Assembly: GCF_964063345.1 (NCBI RefSeq) | Contig: NZ_OZ061318.1 | Location: 4,402,001 to 4,466,000 of the forward strand | Length of the DNA stretch: 64,000 nt | DNA from: Pseudomonas lini | Lineage (GTDB): Bacteria; Pseudomonadota; Gammaproteobacteria; Pseudomonadales; Pseudomonadaceae | Direction: 5' to 3' | Part shown: positions 1 to 8,561 of the stretch, one piece after another | Numbering within the stretch: position 1 is the stretch's first letter | Layout: each line of letters starts with the position of its first letter | The notes under the pieces: model-generated | Told to the model about the DNA's origin: nothing | Seen by the model: only the letters and a program-made list of their open reading frames with translations | Database searches by the model: none | Translations under genes and position numbers: made by a program

Positions 1-1457
1 GAAATGCAGAAAGTTCTCCAAGAGAAGACTGTTACTCCGAGTCCCGGACAGTATCCGAGGATGACGGCTGACAGCGCACAGGTATCGGCGGCGTCTGTGA
101 CGTGGACGAACGCGGAGCCGGACACGCTGATGGAGCGGGTGCTTGCACCGGTCAACCTTAGGCGTGCGTATCAACGTGTGGTCAGCAACAAGGGCGCACC
201 GGGTGCCGATGGCATGACGGTCGACGACTTGGCGGACTACGTGAAACAGTACTGGCCGACCCTCAAGGTGAGGTTGCTGGCCGGCGAGTATCACCCGCAG
301 GGTGTACGCGCCGTTGACATCCCCAAACCCAAAGGTGGAACACGGCAACTGGGTATTCCCAGCGTCGTGGATCGCTTGATCCAACAGGCACTGCTGCAAC
401 AGCTCACGCCAATCTTCGATCCTCTGTTCTCGGACTACAGCTACGGCTTTCGTCGGGGTAGAAGCGCTCACCAAGCCATCGAAACCGCTCGCGGCCACGT
501 GGCAGCGGGTCACCGCTGGTGCGTGGAACTTGATCTCGAGAAGTTCTTTGATCGGGTCAACCACGATGTCCTGATGGCCTACGTGGCGCGTCAAATCGAA
601 GACAAGCGTGTGCTCACGCTGATCCGTCGTTACCTCGAAGCGGGAACGATGTCGGGCGGACTCGTCAGCCGACGGCAGGAAGGGACGCCGCAAGGCGGCC
701 CGCTCTCGCCGTTGCTGTCGAACATCCTGCTCAACGAACTCGACCGCGAACTTGAACGGCGAGGCCATCGCTTCGTGCGTTATGCCGACGACGCGAACAT
801 CTATGTGCGCAGCCAGCGAGCTGGCACACGGGTGATGGCCGGTGTTGAGCGTTTCCTGAATCAGCGCCTGAAACTGACGCTGAACCGGGAAAAGAGCCAC
901 GTAGCACGGCCTTGGGTCTGCGACTATCTGGGTTATGGGATGAGCTGGCATCAGCAACCGAGGCTGAGAGTGGCGACGATGAGTCTGGGTCGCTTGCGCG
1001 ACCGGTTAAGAGACCTGCTGCGCGGGGCGCGGGGCCACAAGATGGCGAATGTCATCGAACGGATAAACCCTGTACTGCGCGGGTGGGCAGGCTACTTCAA
1101 GCTCAGTCAGAGCAAACGGCCACTTGAGGAAATTGACGGCTGGGTGCGGCGCAAACTTCGCTGCGTCGTCTGGCGTCAATGGAAGCGGCCCTCAACGAGG
1201 GCACGTAACTTGATGCGCCTGGGGCTTAGCGAAGCTCGCGCCTGCAAATCAGCCTTCAATGGCCGAGGCCCATGGTGGAGCTCGGGAGCATCTCATATGA
1301 ATCAGGCGCTGCCGAAGAAGCTATGGGATCAACTTGGGTTGGTCTCGGTACTGGATACGATAAACCGGCTTAGCCGCATAGCTTGAACCGCCGTATACGG
1401 ATCCGTACGTACGGTGGTGTGAGAGGACGGCGGATGTAAATCCGCCTCCTACTCGAT
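1..1457 (+). mobile_element. Group II intron, 3' portion (5' end outside window)
   Basis: This is a retroelement: a self-splicing RNA with an internal reverse transcriptase/maturase. Right after the protein's stop codon, bases about 1385-1420 fold as domain V (ACCGCCGTA pairs with TACGGTGGT, one G-U pair). A second hairpin at about 1421-1450 (GGCGGAT with ATCCGCC) fits domain VI, and the element appears to end at ACTCGAT near 1457. The exact 3' boundary is inferred. It lies about 80 bases upstream of xerD in the same orientation, so it seems to occupy the upstream intergenic region rather than a gene. The 5' half and insertion junction are not visible. Confidence 0.85.
4..1386 (+). CDS. ltrA: Group II intron reverse transcriptase/maturase
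   Basis: Intron-encoded protein that promotes splicing of its host intron and reverse transcription at the target. The RT palm and fingers span about residues 45-330, with GTPQGGPLSP at about 227-236 and the catalytic YADD at 260-263. A group II maturase domain follows (about 340-420, with LRGWAGYFKLS). The protein is 460 residues and ends without an HNH endonuclease domain, as in the En-minus bacterial intron classes, which often insert using replication forks or structured sites. The start used is the first ATG in the window. An in-frame Met at residue 20 is possible and the ribosome-binding region lies outside. The stop codon abuts domain V, as is usual for such introns. Confidence 0.93.
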   Translation: MQKVLQEKTVTPSPGQYPRMTADSAQVSAASVTWTNAEPDTLMERVLAPVNLRRAYQRVVSNKGAPGADGMTVDDLADYVKQYWPTLKVRLLAGEYHPQGVRAVDIPKPKGGTRQLGIPSVVDRLIQQALLQQLTPIFDPLFSDYSYGFRRGRSAHQAIETARGHVAAGHRWCVELDLEKFFDRVNHDVLMAYVARQIEDKRVLTLIRRYLEAGTMSGGLVSRRQEGTPQGGPLSPLLSNILLNELDRELERRGHRFVRYADDANIYVRSQRAGTRVMAGVERFLNQRLKLTLNREKSHVARPWVCDYLGYGMSWHQQPRLRVATMSLGRLRDRLRDLLRGARGHKMANVIERINPVLRGWAGYFKLSQSKRPLEEIDGWVRRKLRCVVWRQWKRPSTRARNLMRLGLSEARACKSAFNGRGPWWSSGASHMNQALPKKLWDQLGLVSVLDTINRLSRIA

Positions 1458-1538
1458 CTCAATTTTATGTGTCAGCGCCAACGTGCTATGAAAGACTCTT
1501 CATTTTCCGCGGCCTTACGCCTGCCTGTCTGAGACCCC

Positions 1539-2435
1539 ATGCCTGCCATCGATCATCCCCTGATAGACCAGTTCCTCGACGCCCTGTGGCTGGAAAAAGG
1601 CCTTTCCGATAACACCCGCGATGCCTATCGCAGTGACTTGGCCTTGTTCAACGGCTGGTTGCAGGAGAAGGGTCTGGAGCTGATCAACGCCGGGCGCGAG
1701 TTGATCCTCGATCACTTGGCCTGGCGCCTGGAGCAAAACTACAAACCCCGTTCTACTGCGCGATTTCTCTCTGGTGTGCGTGGCTTCTATCGCTATTTGC
1801 TGCGGGAAAAGCTGATCGCTGTCGATCCGACCTTGCGCGTCGATATGCCGCAACTGGGTAGGCCGTTGCCTAAATCCTTGTCGGAAGCCGATGTGGAAGC
1901 GCTGTTGGCCGCGCCAGACCTGAGCGAAGCTATCGGTCAGCGTGATCGCGCCATGCTTGAGGTGCTTTATGCCTGTGGCTTGCGGGTGACGGAGCTGATC
2001 AGCCTGACGCTGGAACAGGTCAACCTGCGCCAGGGCGTGCTACGGGTGATGGGCAAGGGCAGCAAGGAGCGGCTGGTGCCGATGGGCGAGGAGGCGATTG
2101 TCTGGGTCGAGCGCTACATGCGCGACGCTCGTGGCGAGTTGCTGGGCGGACGTCCCAGCGATGTGCTGTTCCCCAGCCTTCGCGGCGAACAGATGACCCG
2201 CCAGACCTTCTGGCATCGCATCAAGCACCAGGCCAAGGTCGCCGGGATCGGCAAGTCGCTGTCGCCGCATACTCTGCGTCATGCCTTCGCCACGCACCTG
2301 CTCAACCACGGTGCCGACCTTCGAGTGGTGCAAATGCTGCTCGGCCACAGCGATCTTTCGACTACCCAGATCTATACTCACGTCGCCCGCGCACGCTTGC
2401 AGGACCTGCATGCCAAACATCACCCGCGCGGCTAG
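1539..2435 (+). CDS. xerD: Site-specific tyrosine recombinase XerD
   Basis: XerD works with XerC at dif to resolve chromosome dimers, activated by FtsK at the septum. The 298-residue length is typical. The N-terminal SAM-like core-binding domain spans about residues 5-90 and the catalytic domain about 110-290. The full catalytic set is visible: R149, K173 (in GKGSKER), H244 and R247 (SPHTLRH), H270 (LLGHSDLSTTQ) and nucleophile Y279. It is followed by dsbC, hom and thrC in the same direction, the usual Pseudomonas order. The group II intron sits immediately upstream and may separate the gene from its normal promoter. Confidence 0.97.
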   Translation: MPAIDHPLIDQFLDALWLEKGLSDNTRDAYRSDLALFNGWLQEKGLELINAGRELILDHLAWRLEQNYKPRSTARFLSGVRGFYRYLLREKLIAVDPTLRVDMPQLGRPLPKSLSEADVEALLAAPDLSEAIGQRDRAMLEVLYACGLRVTELISLTLEQVNLRQGVLRVMGKGSKERLVPMGEEAIVWVERYMRDARGELLGGRPSDVLFPSLRGEQMTRQTFWHRIKHQAKVAGIGKSLSPHTLRHAFATHLLNHGADLRVVQMLLGHSDLSTTQIYTHVARARLQDLHAKHHPRG

Positions 2436-2584
2436 CGCAGCTCCTGTAATGGAAATGCTGACCTGTGGTGAGGGGGGTTGTCAGAACGCCGCACCGCCCC
2501 GATGGGTTGCGAAGCAGCCCCTCTTTGGCGATCTCTATCCGATATATGGATCGAAGCGTGAGGATTGACGACTGCTGCGCAGCC

Positions 2585-2612
2585 GAACGGGGGCAAGCCC
2601 CCTCGCCACAGG
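2585..2612. repeat. REP-type palindrome (GGGGGCAAGCCCCCTCGCC family)
   Basis: A single copy of a Pseudomonas extragenic palindrome in the 282-base gap between xerD and dsbC, with core GGGGGCAAGCCCCC. The same family occurs as an inverted pair at 42831-42969. I see no gene in the rest of this gap. Confidence 0.8.
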
Positions 2613-2717
2613 GGCCTTATGTGGTAGGCTTTGCCGGTTTGTACGATGGGCGGTTATGACCCGGTGTTTCGGCACGGGTGTTCTGATCGTCCCATTTGTC
2701 CGCCTTCAGGAGTTCTC

Positions 2718-3449
2718 ATGCGTCTGACCCAGATTTTCGCCGCCGCAGCCATTGCGTTGGTCAGCACCTTTGCCGTCGCCGATGACGCGGCCGACAAAGC
2801 CATTCGTAAAAGCCTGGAAAACCTCAATCTCGACGTGCCGGTCGAAACCATCACCGCCAGCCCGTTGCCAGGTCTGTACGAAGTCAAACTCAAGGGCAGC
2901 CGCGTGCTTTACGCCAGCGCCGACGGCCAGTACGTTGTTCAGGGCTACATGTTCCAGCTCAAGGACGGCAAACCGGTCAACCTGACCGAGAAGACCGAGC
3001 GCCTGGGCATTTCCAAACTGATCAACAACATTCCAGTGGCTGAAACCGTGGTCTACCCGGCTATCGGCGAAACCAAGTCGCACATCACTGTCTTCACCGA
3101 CACTACTTGCCCGTACTGCCATAAGCTGCACGCCGAAGTGCCGGAGCTGAACAAACTGGGTATCGAAGTGCGTTATGTTGCATTCCCGCGCCAGGGCCTT
3201 GGCTCGCCGGGTGACGAACAACTGCAAGCGGTGTGGTGTTCCAAGGACAAGAAAGCCGCCATGGACAAAATGGTCGATGGCAAGGAAATCAAGGCCGCCA
3301 AGTGCGAGAACCCGGTTTCCAAACAGTTCGCCCTCGGTCAGTCGATTGGCGTGAACGGTACACCGGCCATCGTTTTGGCCGACGGACAGGTCATTCCGGG
3401 CTACCAGCCTGCGCCACAAGTCGCCAAACTGGCACTGGGCGCGAAATAA
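2718..3449 (+). CDS. dsbC: Thiol:disulfide isomerase DsbC
   Basis: Periplasmic protein-disulfide isomerase that reshuffles wrong disulfides and is kept reduced by DsbD. The ATG at 2718 is chosen over an upstream in-frame start because it follows a CAGGAG ribosome site and begins a clean signal peptide (MRLTQIFAAAAIALV, cleavage after AVA near residue 21). The 243-residue protein has an N-terminal dimerisation domain and a C-terminal thioredoxin fold with the redox motif CPYC at 131-134. The cis-proline loop appears as NGTPAIV. It lies between xerD and hom, the conserved Pseudomonas neighbourhood. Confidence 0.96.
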   Translation: MRLTQIFAAAAIALVSTFAVADDAADKAIRKSLENLNLDVPVETITASPLPGLYEVKLKGSRVLYASADGQYVVQGYMFQLKDGKPVNLTEKTERLGISKLINNIPVAETVVYPAIGETKSHITVFTDTTCPYCHKLHAEVPELNKLGIEVRYVAFPRQGLGSPGDEQLQAVWCSKDKKAAMDKMVDGKEIKAAKCENPVSKQFALGQSIGVNGTPAIVLADGQVIPGYQPAPQVAKLALGAK

Positions 3450-3518
3450 TTTCGCATCGTCATGGTCAGCCTTTGACGATCATGGTTCGGCGGCAATATT
3501 GTCGGGCCATTAATAGAG

Positions 3519-3570
3519 AGCCGCGGGTATGCGGCTGTTTTCACGGCCGGCCTTGAGTCGGCCGTTTTAT
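3519..3570 (+). terminator. Two adjacent terminator-like hairpins between dsbC and hom
   Basis: The first hairpin (AGCCGC with GCGGCT, 3519-3536) is followed by GTTTTC. The second (ACGGCC with GGCCGT, 3543-3565) is followed by TTTAT. The second ends at the hom ribosome site. They may terminate dsbC transcription, or act as an attenuator for hom. I found no leader peptide rich in threonine or methionine codons. Confidence 0.6.
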
Positions 3571-3582
3571 GGGGAGTTCACA

Positions 3583-4887
3583 GTGAAACCGGTCAAAGTA
3601 GGCATCTGTGGGTTAGGGACCGTCGGTGGCGGTACCTTCAACGTACTTCAGCGCAACGCCGAGGAAATTGCTCGTCGTGCCGGGCGTGGAATCGAAGTGG
3701 CACAAATTGCCATGCGCACGCCAAAGCCTCAGTTCCAGACGACCGGTATTGCGATTACCAACGATGTGTTCGAAGTGGCCACGAACCCTGAGATCGACAT
3801 CGTTATAGAGCTGATGGGCGGCTACACCGTTGCCCGCGAGCTGGTACTCAAGGCCATCGAGAATGGCAAGCATGTGGTCACCGCGAACAAGGCACTGATT
3901 GCCGTTCACGGTAATGAAATTTTCGCCAAGGCTCGCGAGAAGGGCGTCATCGTGGCGTTCGAAGCGGCCGTGGCCGGCGGCATTCCAGTGATCAAGGCGA
4001 TCCGTGAAGGTTTGTCCGCCAACCGCATCAACTGGGTAGCCGGGATCATCAACGGCACCGGCAACTTCATCCTCACCGAAATGCGTGAGAAGGGTCGCAC
4101 CTTCGAAGACGTACTCGCCGAGGCGCAAGCCCTGGGTTACGCCGAAGCCGATCCGACTTTCGACGTCGAAGGCATCGACGCAGCCCACAAGCTGACGATC
4201 CTGGCGTCCATCGCGTTCGGCATTCCGCTGCAATTCGATAAGGCTTACACCGAAGGCATCACCAAGCTGACCACCGCTGACGTGAACTACGCCGAAGCGC
4301 TGGGCTATCGCATCAAGCACCTGGGCGTGGCGCGCAGCACCGCGGCCGGCATCGAGCTGCGTGTGCACCCGACGCTGATCCCGGCCGATCGCTTGATCGC
4401 CAACGTCAACGGCGTGATGAACGCGGTGATGGTCAACGGCGATGCTGCCGGTTCGACCCTGTTCTACGGCGCCGGCGCCGGCATGGAGCCGACGGCTTCG
4501 TCGGTGATCGCCGACTTGGTGGACGTGGTTCGCGCCATGACCTCCGACCCGGAAAACCGCGTACCGCACCTGGCCTTCCAGCCGGATTCGCTATCGGCTC
4601 ATCCGATCCTGCCGATCGAAGCCTGCGAAAGCGCCTACTACCTGCGCATTCAGGCCAAGGACCATCCGGGTGTGTTGGCTCAGGTGGCGAGCATCCTGTC
4701 GGAGCGCGGCATCAACATCGAATCGATCATGCAGAAAGAAGTCGAAGAGCATGACGGTCTGGTGCCAATGATCCTGCTGACGCACCGTGTGCTGGAACAG
4801 CACATGAACGACGCGATCACCGCCCTGGAAGCCTTGGAAGGCGTGGTCGGCCCGGTCGTACGGATCCGCGTCGAGCACCTGAACTAA
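3583..4887 (+). CDS. hom: Homoserine dehydrogenase
   Basis: Catalyses NAD(P)H-dependent reduction of aspartate semialdehyde to homoserine, the branch point to threonine and methionine. The GTG at 3583 is chosen because GGGGAG precedes it and the product then starts KPVKVGICGLGTVGGG, placing the dinucleotide-binding glycines near the N terminus; this gives 434 residues, the usual length. The catalytic domain contains NGTGNFILT, and a C-terminal ACT domain (about 350-430, YYLRIQAKDHPGVLAQVAS) indicates allosteric control, expected from threonine. thrC follows 66 bases downstream, so the two probably form an operon. Confidence 0.97.
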   Translation: MKPVKVGICGLGTVGGGTFNVLQRNAEEIARRAGRGIEVAQIAMRTPKPQFQTTGIAITNDVFEVATNPEIDIVIELMGGYTVARELVLKAIENGKHVVTANKALIAVHGNEIFAKAREKGVIVAFEAAVAGGIPVIKAIREGLSANRINWVAGIINGTGNFILTEMREKGRTFEDVLAEAQALGYAEADPTFDVEGIDAAHKLTILASIAFGIPLQFDKAYTEGITKLTTADVNYAEALGYRIKHLGVARSTAAGIELRVHPTLIPADRLIANVNGVMNAVMVNGDAAGSTLFYGAGAGMEPTASSVIADLVDVVRAMTSDPENRVPHLAFQPDSLSAHPILPIEACESAYYLRIQAKDHPGVLAQVASILSERGINIESIMQKEVEEHDGLVPMILLTHRVLEQHMNDAITALEALEGVVGPVVRIRVEHLN

Positions 4888-4953
4888 GCCGTTATCGTTC
4901 ACCGGGCTCGCACGCGGGCCCGGCATTGCGAACACTGTCTATTGGAGCCAGTC

Positions 4954-6378
4954 ATGCGTTATATCAGTACCCGCGGCCAGGCACCGGCCCTGAATTTCGA
5001 AGACGTCCTGCTGGCCGGTCTCGCCACCGACGGCGGTCTGTACGTCCCGGAAAACCTGCCACGTTTCACCCAGGAAGAAATCGCTTCCTGGGCCGGCCTG
5101 CCGTATCACGAGCTGGCCTTCCGGGTGATGCGCCCATTCGTTGGCGGCAGTATTCCGGATGCCGATTTCAAAAAAATTCTTGAAGAAACCTATTCTTCAT
5201 CAGAGCAGGGCGTGTTTTCCCACAACGCCGTGGCACCACTGCGTCAGCTGAATGGCAACGAATGGGTACTGGAGCTGTTTCACGGCCCGACCCTGGCGTT
5301 CAAGGACTTCGCCCTGCAACTGCTGGGGCGTCTGCTCGACTACGTGCTGGAAAAGCGCGGCGAGCGCGTGGTGATTGTTGGCGCTACCTCCGGCGACACC
5401 GGTTCGGCGGCGATCGAAGGTTGCAAGCACTGCGAAAACGTCGACATCTTCATCCTGCACCCGCACAACCGTGTGTCCGAAGTGCAGCGTCGCCAGATGA
5501 CCACCATCTTCGGTGAGAACATCCATAACATCGCCATCGAAGGCAACTTCGATGACTGCCAGGAAATGGTCAAGGCCAGCTTCGCCGACCAGAGCTTCCT
5601 CAAGGGCACGCGCCTGGTGGCGGTGAACTCGATCAACTGGGCGCGGATCATGGCCCAGATCGTTTACTACTTCCACGCAGCCCTGCAATTGGGCGGCCCG
5701 GCGCGTTCGGTGTCGTTCTCGGTGCCGACCGGCAACTTCGGCGATATCTTCGCCGGTTACCTGGCGCGCAACATGGGCCTGCCGATCAACCAGTTGATCG
5801 TCGCCACCAACCGCAACGACATCCTGCACCGCTTCATGAGCGGCAATCAGTACGTCAAGGAAACCCTGCACGCCACGCTGTCGCCGTCCATGGACATCAT
5901 GGTCTCGTCGAACTTCGAACGCCTGCTGTTCGACCTGCACGGTCGCAACGGCGCGGCGATTGCCGGCTTGATGGACACCTTCAAGCAGGGCGGCGGTTTC
6001 AGTGTCGAAGAAGAACGCTGGACCGAGGCACGCAAACTGTTCGATTCGCTAGCCGTGGACGACGCCCAAACGTGCGAAACCATTGCCGAAGTCTTCGAGC
6101 AAACCGGCGAGCTGCTGGATCCGCACACTGCCATCGGCGTGAAGGCCGCGCGCGAATGCCGTCGCAGCCTGGATATCCCGATGGTGATCCTCGGCACGGC
6201 CCATCCGGTCAAATTCCCGGACGCAGTGGAAAAAGCTGGCGTAGGAAAAGCGCTCGAACTACCTGCACATCTTTCTGATTTGTTTGAGCGAGATGAGCGT
6301 TGCACCGTATTGCCGAACGACCTGAAAGCCGTGCAGGCCTTTGTCAGTCAGCATGGCAACCGCGGCAAGCCGCTGTAA
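4954..6378 (+). CDS. thrC: Threonine synthase
   Basis: PLP enzyme converting O-phosphohomoserine to threonine. The ATG at 4954 follows TTGGAG. The protein is 474 residues, of the longer (yeast/E. coli-type) threonine synthase class. The PLP-binding lysine is K117 in GPTLAFKDFALQ, followed by the phosphate-binding loop region (GATSGDTGSAA). It follows hom in the same direction and is closed by a hairpin terminator at 6403-6430, consistent with a hom-thrC unit. Confidence 0.97.
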   Translation: MRYISTRGQAPALNFEDVLLAGLATDGGLYVPENLPRFTQEEIASWAGLPYHELAFRVMRPFVGGSIPDADFKKILEETYSSSEQGVFSHNAVAPLRQLNGNEWVLELFHGPTLAFKDFALQLLGRLLDYVLEKRGERVVIVGATSGDTGSAAIEGCKHCENVDIFILHPHNRVSEVQRRQMTTIFGENIHNIAIEGNFDDCQEMVKASFADQSFLKGTRLVAVNSINWARIMAQIVYYFHAALQLGGPARSVSFSVPTGNFGDIFAGYLARNMGLPINQLIVATNRNDILHRFMSGNQYVKETLHATLSPSMDIMVSSNFERLLFDLHGRNGAAIAGLMDTFKQGGGFSVEEERWTEARKLFDSLAVDDAQTCETIAEVFEQTGELLDPHTAIGVKAARECRRSLDIPMVILGTAHPVKFPDAVEKAGVGKALELPAHLSDLFERDERCTVLPNDLKAVQAFVSQHGNRGKPL

Positions 6379-6402
6379 CCGGTAAAAGCTGTCACATTTT
6401 GA

Positions 6403-6430
6403 AGCCCGTCTCCTGACGGGCTTTCTCATT
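6403..6430 (+). terminator. Rho-independent terminator of thrC
   Basis: Stem AGCCCGTC / GACGGGCT with a TCCT loop, followed by TTCTCATTT. Confidence 0.85.
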
Positions 6431-6511
6431 TCTGCATGCCACACTTGTCGGGTTTCGTAAAAGAAGAGCCGCCCATGAAGGACGGGCGAGACGATCACCA
6501 AGGAAGTGGCA

Positions 6512-7867
6512 ATGCTGTTTTTTAGAGGGTTTAGACCAGCCGTGTGCTGGATGTTTTTGCTGGGCGCCCTGGGCTTGGGGCAATGGGTAACGGCCGCACA
6601 ATTGGCGACGCATGAATCCAGGGAATCAGCCGCCATCGCGCGCATTGAGCTGGACGCTCAGGAGCAGCAATGGATTGCTGAGCATCCGATGGTTATCGTC
6701 GCGTCAACACAGTATCCGTTGTACCTGTTCAAGGATGAGCGCGGTCACTGGAGCGGTTTGAACAACGATCTGCTCGACCGAATCAGCGCCATGACCGGGC
6801 TGCGGTTCATCCATGAAGAGTCGTTTTCTTCCGATCAAATGCTCAAGCGCCTGGAGAGCGGGGCGGCGGACATGAGCACGACACTGGCGGTAAATGACGA
6901 GCGCAAAGTGTTTCTGGATTTCAGCCATGCGTTCGGCGGAGCGGGTTGGGTACTCGTGGGACTGGCCGGCACACCAGCGTTACAGTCTTTGGAGCAACTG
7001 TCGAAAAGAGTTCTGGTGTTGCCCGCCCGGCACGCCTTGGAGAGCACGATTCGTCGTGACTACCCGGCGATCGAGCTGCGGTCGGTCAAAACCTACGCTG
7101 AAGCCCGGGCGCTGGTGGAAAGTGGCGAGGCCTACGCCACCATTGAGAACGAAATCGGAGCGCAGCTTTATCCCTTGGGCCGGCTCAAGGTAGGGCATGC
7201 GATGGAGGGCAAATGGGAGGCTGACCATTTGGCGGTCCGCAAAGGACAGCCGCAGTTGTTGAGCATCCTCAACAAGGCGCTGGAGGCATTTCCACCCGCC
7301 GAGCTACGCGCCATGCGGTTGAAATGGCTGAACGGAATTGCGCCTGTACATGCGCCCTCGGCTTGGCAACGGATAACTCAGTGGGGTTGCTGGGGAGTGT
7401 TCATCGCTAGCCTGTTCGGCCTGCTTTCGTTGCTTTGGAACCGTCGGCTCGCTGCGCTGATCGAGCAACGGCGAGGCGCCGAAAAAGACCTTAATGACCA
7501 GCTCGCATTCCAGCACGCATTGATAGACGCCATGCCCGATCCGATGTTCGTGCGTGATCTGGAAGGGCGTCTGATCATGTGCAACAAAAGTTATGAGGAG
7601 CGCTTGTCGACCCGTTTCGACCAGGTTCAGGGGCGACAACTGATCGAACTCGATGTCTTGCCCAAAGAGACCGCCGAACAGCTGCACGCCGAGTTCATGA
7701 TTCAGCTCGGTACTCGCAAGACCCGCTTCAGCGAGCGTCAGTTGATGTTCAAGGATGGCGTCAGGGACATCTACCAGTGGACGGTGCCGTTCTACAGTGC
7801 GGACGGTCAATTGCGAGGACTGCTGGGCGGATGGAGCGATATCGACAAGCGTACAAGGCAGGTGTGA
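6512..7867 (+). CDS. BvgS-like periplasmic-binding/PAS protein lacking a kinase domain
   Basis: 451 residues. An N-terminal signal or membrane segment (about 8-30) is followed by one periplasmic Venus-flytrap domain of the SBP_bac_3 type (about 55-275), a transmembrane helix (about 290-312, WGVFIASLFGLLSLLW), a short linker, and one PAS domain (about 330-445, ALIDAMPDPMFVRDLEGR and GGWSDIDKR). In BvgS/EvgS sensors this point leads into the histidine kinase; here the frame stops five bases before a palindromic element. ATG 6512 is preferred over GTG 6506 because AAGGAAG lies at the right distance. It could detect a small solute but has no visible output domain. It is either a truncated sensor or one acting through a partner. 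Confidence 0.8.
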   Translation: MLFFRGFRPAVCWMFLLGALGLGQWVTAAQLATHESRESAAIARIELDAQEQQWIAEHPMVIVASTQYPLYLFKDERGHWSGLNNDLLDRISAMTGLRFIHEESFSSDQMLKRLESGAADMSTTLAVNDERKVFLDFSHAFGGAGWVLVGLAGTPALQSLEQLSKRVLVLPARHALESTIRRDYPAIELRSVKTYAEARALVESGEAYATIENEIGAQLYPLGRLKVGHAMEGKWEADHLAVRKGQPQLLSILNKALEAFPPAELRAMRLKWLNGIAPVHAPSAWQRITQWGCWGVFIASLFGLLSLLWNRRLAALIEQRRGAEKDLNDQLAFQHALIDAMPDPMFVRDLEGRLIMCNKSYEERLSTRFDQVQGRQLIELDVLPKETAEQLHAEFMIQLGTRKTRFSERQLMFKDGVRDIYQWTVPFYSADGQLRGLLGGWSDIDKRTRQV

Positions 7868-7871
7868 AGGG

Positions 7872-7934
7872 TAATGCCAGTCAGTGAAACAAGGACGCCA
7901 CAGGTCTTGGCCTTCACTTAACTGACTGGCATTA
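7872..7934. repeat. 63-bp palindromic element with perfect 14-bp terminal inverted repeats
   Basis: The ends are TAATGCCAGTCAGT and its exact reverse complement ACTGACTGGCATTA; an inner AAGG/CCTT pairing extends the hairpin. There is no long T-run after it, so it is not a classic terminator. It could be a small transposon-end or MITE-like sequence, or a 3' RNA hairpin. The adjacent sensor gene ends just before it. The rest of the gap to 8103 shows no gene. Confidence 0.7.
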
Positions 7935-8103
7935 AGCGTGAATCAGCTGTTTTTTTACTGTCATCTTTACCGTGCATGCTCTAACTACCAGAGGCGCCGG
8001 TGCGCCTGCCGTTGGAATCCAGAACTTTCTTCTCGGGCCTGTGGTCATTTACTGTGGACACGCCCCAGGCACTTTGTTTTCGGACTATTGAGTGGTGATC
8101 GAG

Positions 8104-8391
8104 ATGGAAAGTATCAGTCTATTGCTCGGTGAGGCTCTGAGCCCGTATCAGGTCAAGTTGACCCCATCAGGTGCCCATGGCGAATGCCTGGTGACACTGA
8201 AGAGTACGAGCGGCACTATCGTGGTCGAACGGACGTTCAATCAGGTCCAGTTAACCGATAAACGTCTGCTGACGGATGTCGTCGACGGGCTGCACCGCGA
8301 CGTGCTGATCGCTGAAGGACGCCTGGAGCCCTGTGTCATCGCGGCGTTGCGCAATGCTGCTCAGGACAAGATCCTGGCCAGCCGAAATTGA
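8104..8391 (+). CDS. DUF3509 family protein
   Basis: A 95-residue soluble protein starting MESISLLLGEALSPYQVKL. It matches my recollection of the small DUF3509 family that is common in Pseudomonas and has no known function. ATG 8104 gives the expected N terminus; an in-frame GTG a few codons upstream is possible. There are no signal peptide, membrane segments or cysteine clusters. It stands alone and is followed by a strong terminator shared with the convergent gene. Confidence 0.7.
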   Translation: MESISLLLGEALSPYQVKLTPSGAHGECLVTLKSTSGTIVVERTFNQVQLTDKRLLTDVVDGLHRDVLIAEGRLEPCVIAALRNAAQDKILASRN

Positions 8392-8512
8392 ATTGTTTTT
8401 TGTGGGAACCTTCCTGCGCCAAGGTCAGTCAGACCATGTAACAGCAGGATCAAGCATTGTGCTCCGGTGCTTGTAGCTTGTTGCTACTGGTCTTTATGTA
8501 GGCCACGTTTAA

Positions 8513-8549
8513 CCCCGAGTCGTCTCCCCACTTCTCGGGGTTTCTTTTT
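8513..8549 (+). terminator. Rho-independent terminator
   Basis: Stem CCCCGAG / CTCGGGG with a 14-base loop, then TTTCTTTTT. It lies between two convergent genes. The 120 bases before it are not coding and could be a 3' untranslated region or a small RNA ending here. Confidence 0.85.
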
Positions 8550-8561
8550 GCCCGCGATTTG

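Noticed and set aside
4..1386. Reverse transcriptase as a retron or defence-associated RT
   Set aside because: It has a maturase domain and is followed at once by domains V and VI of a group II intron.
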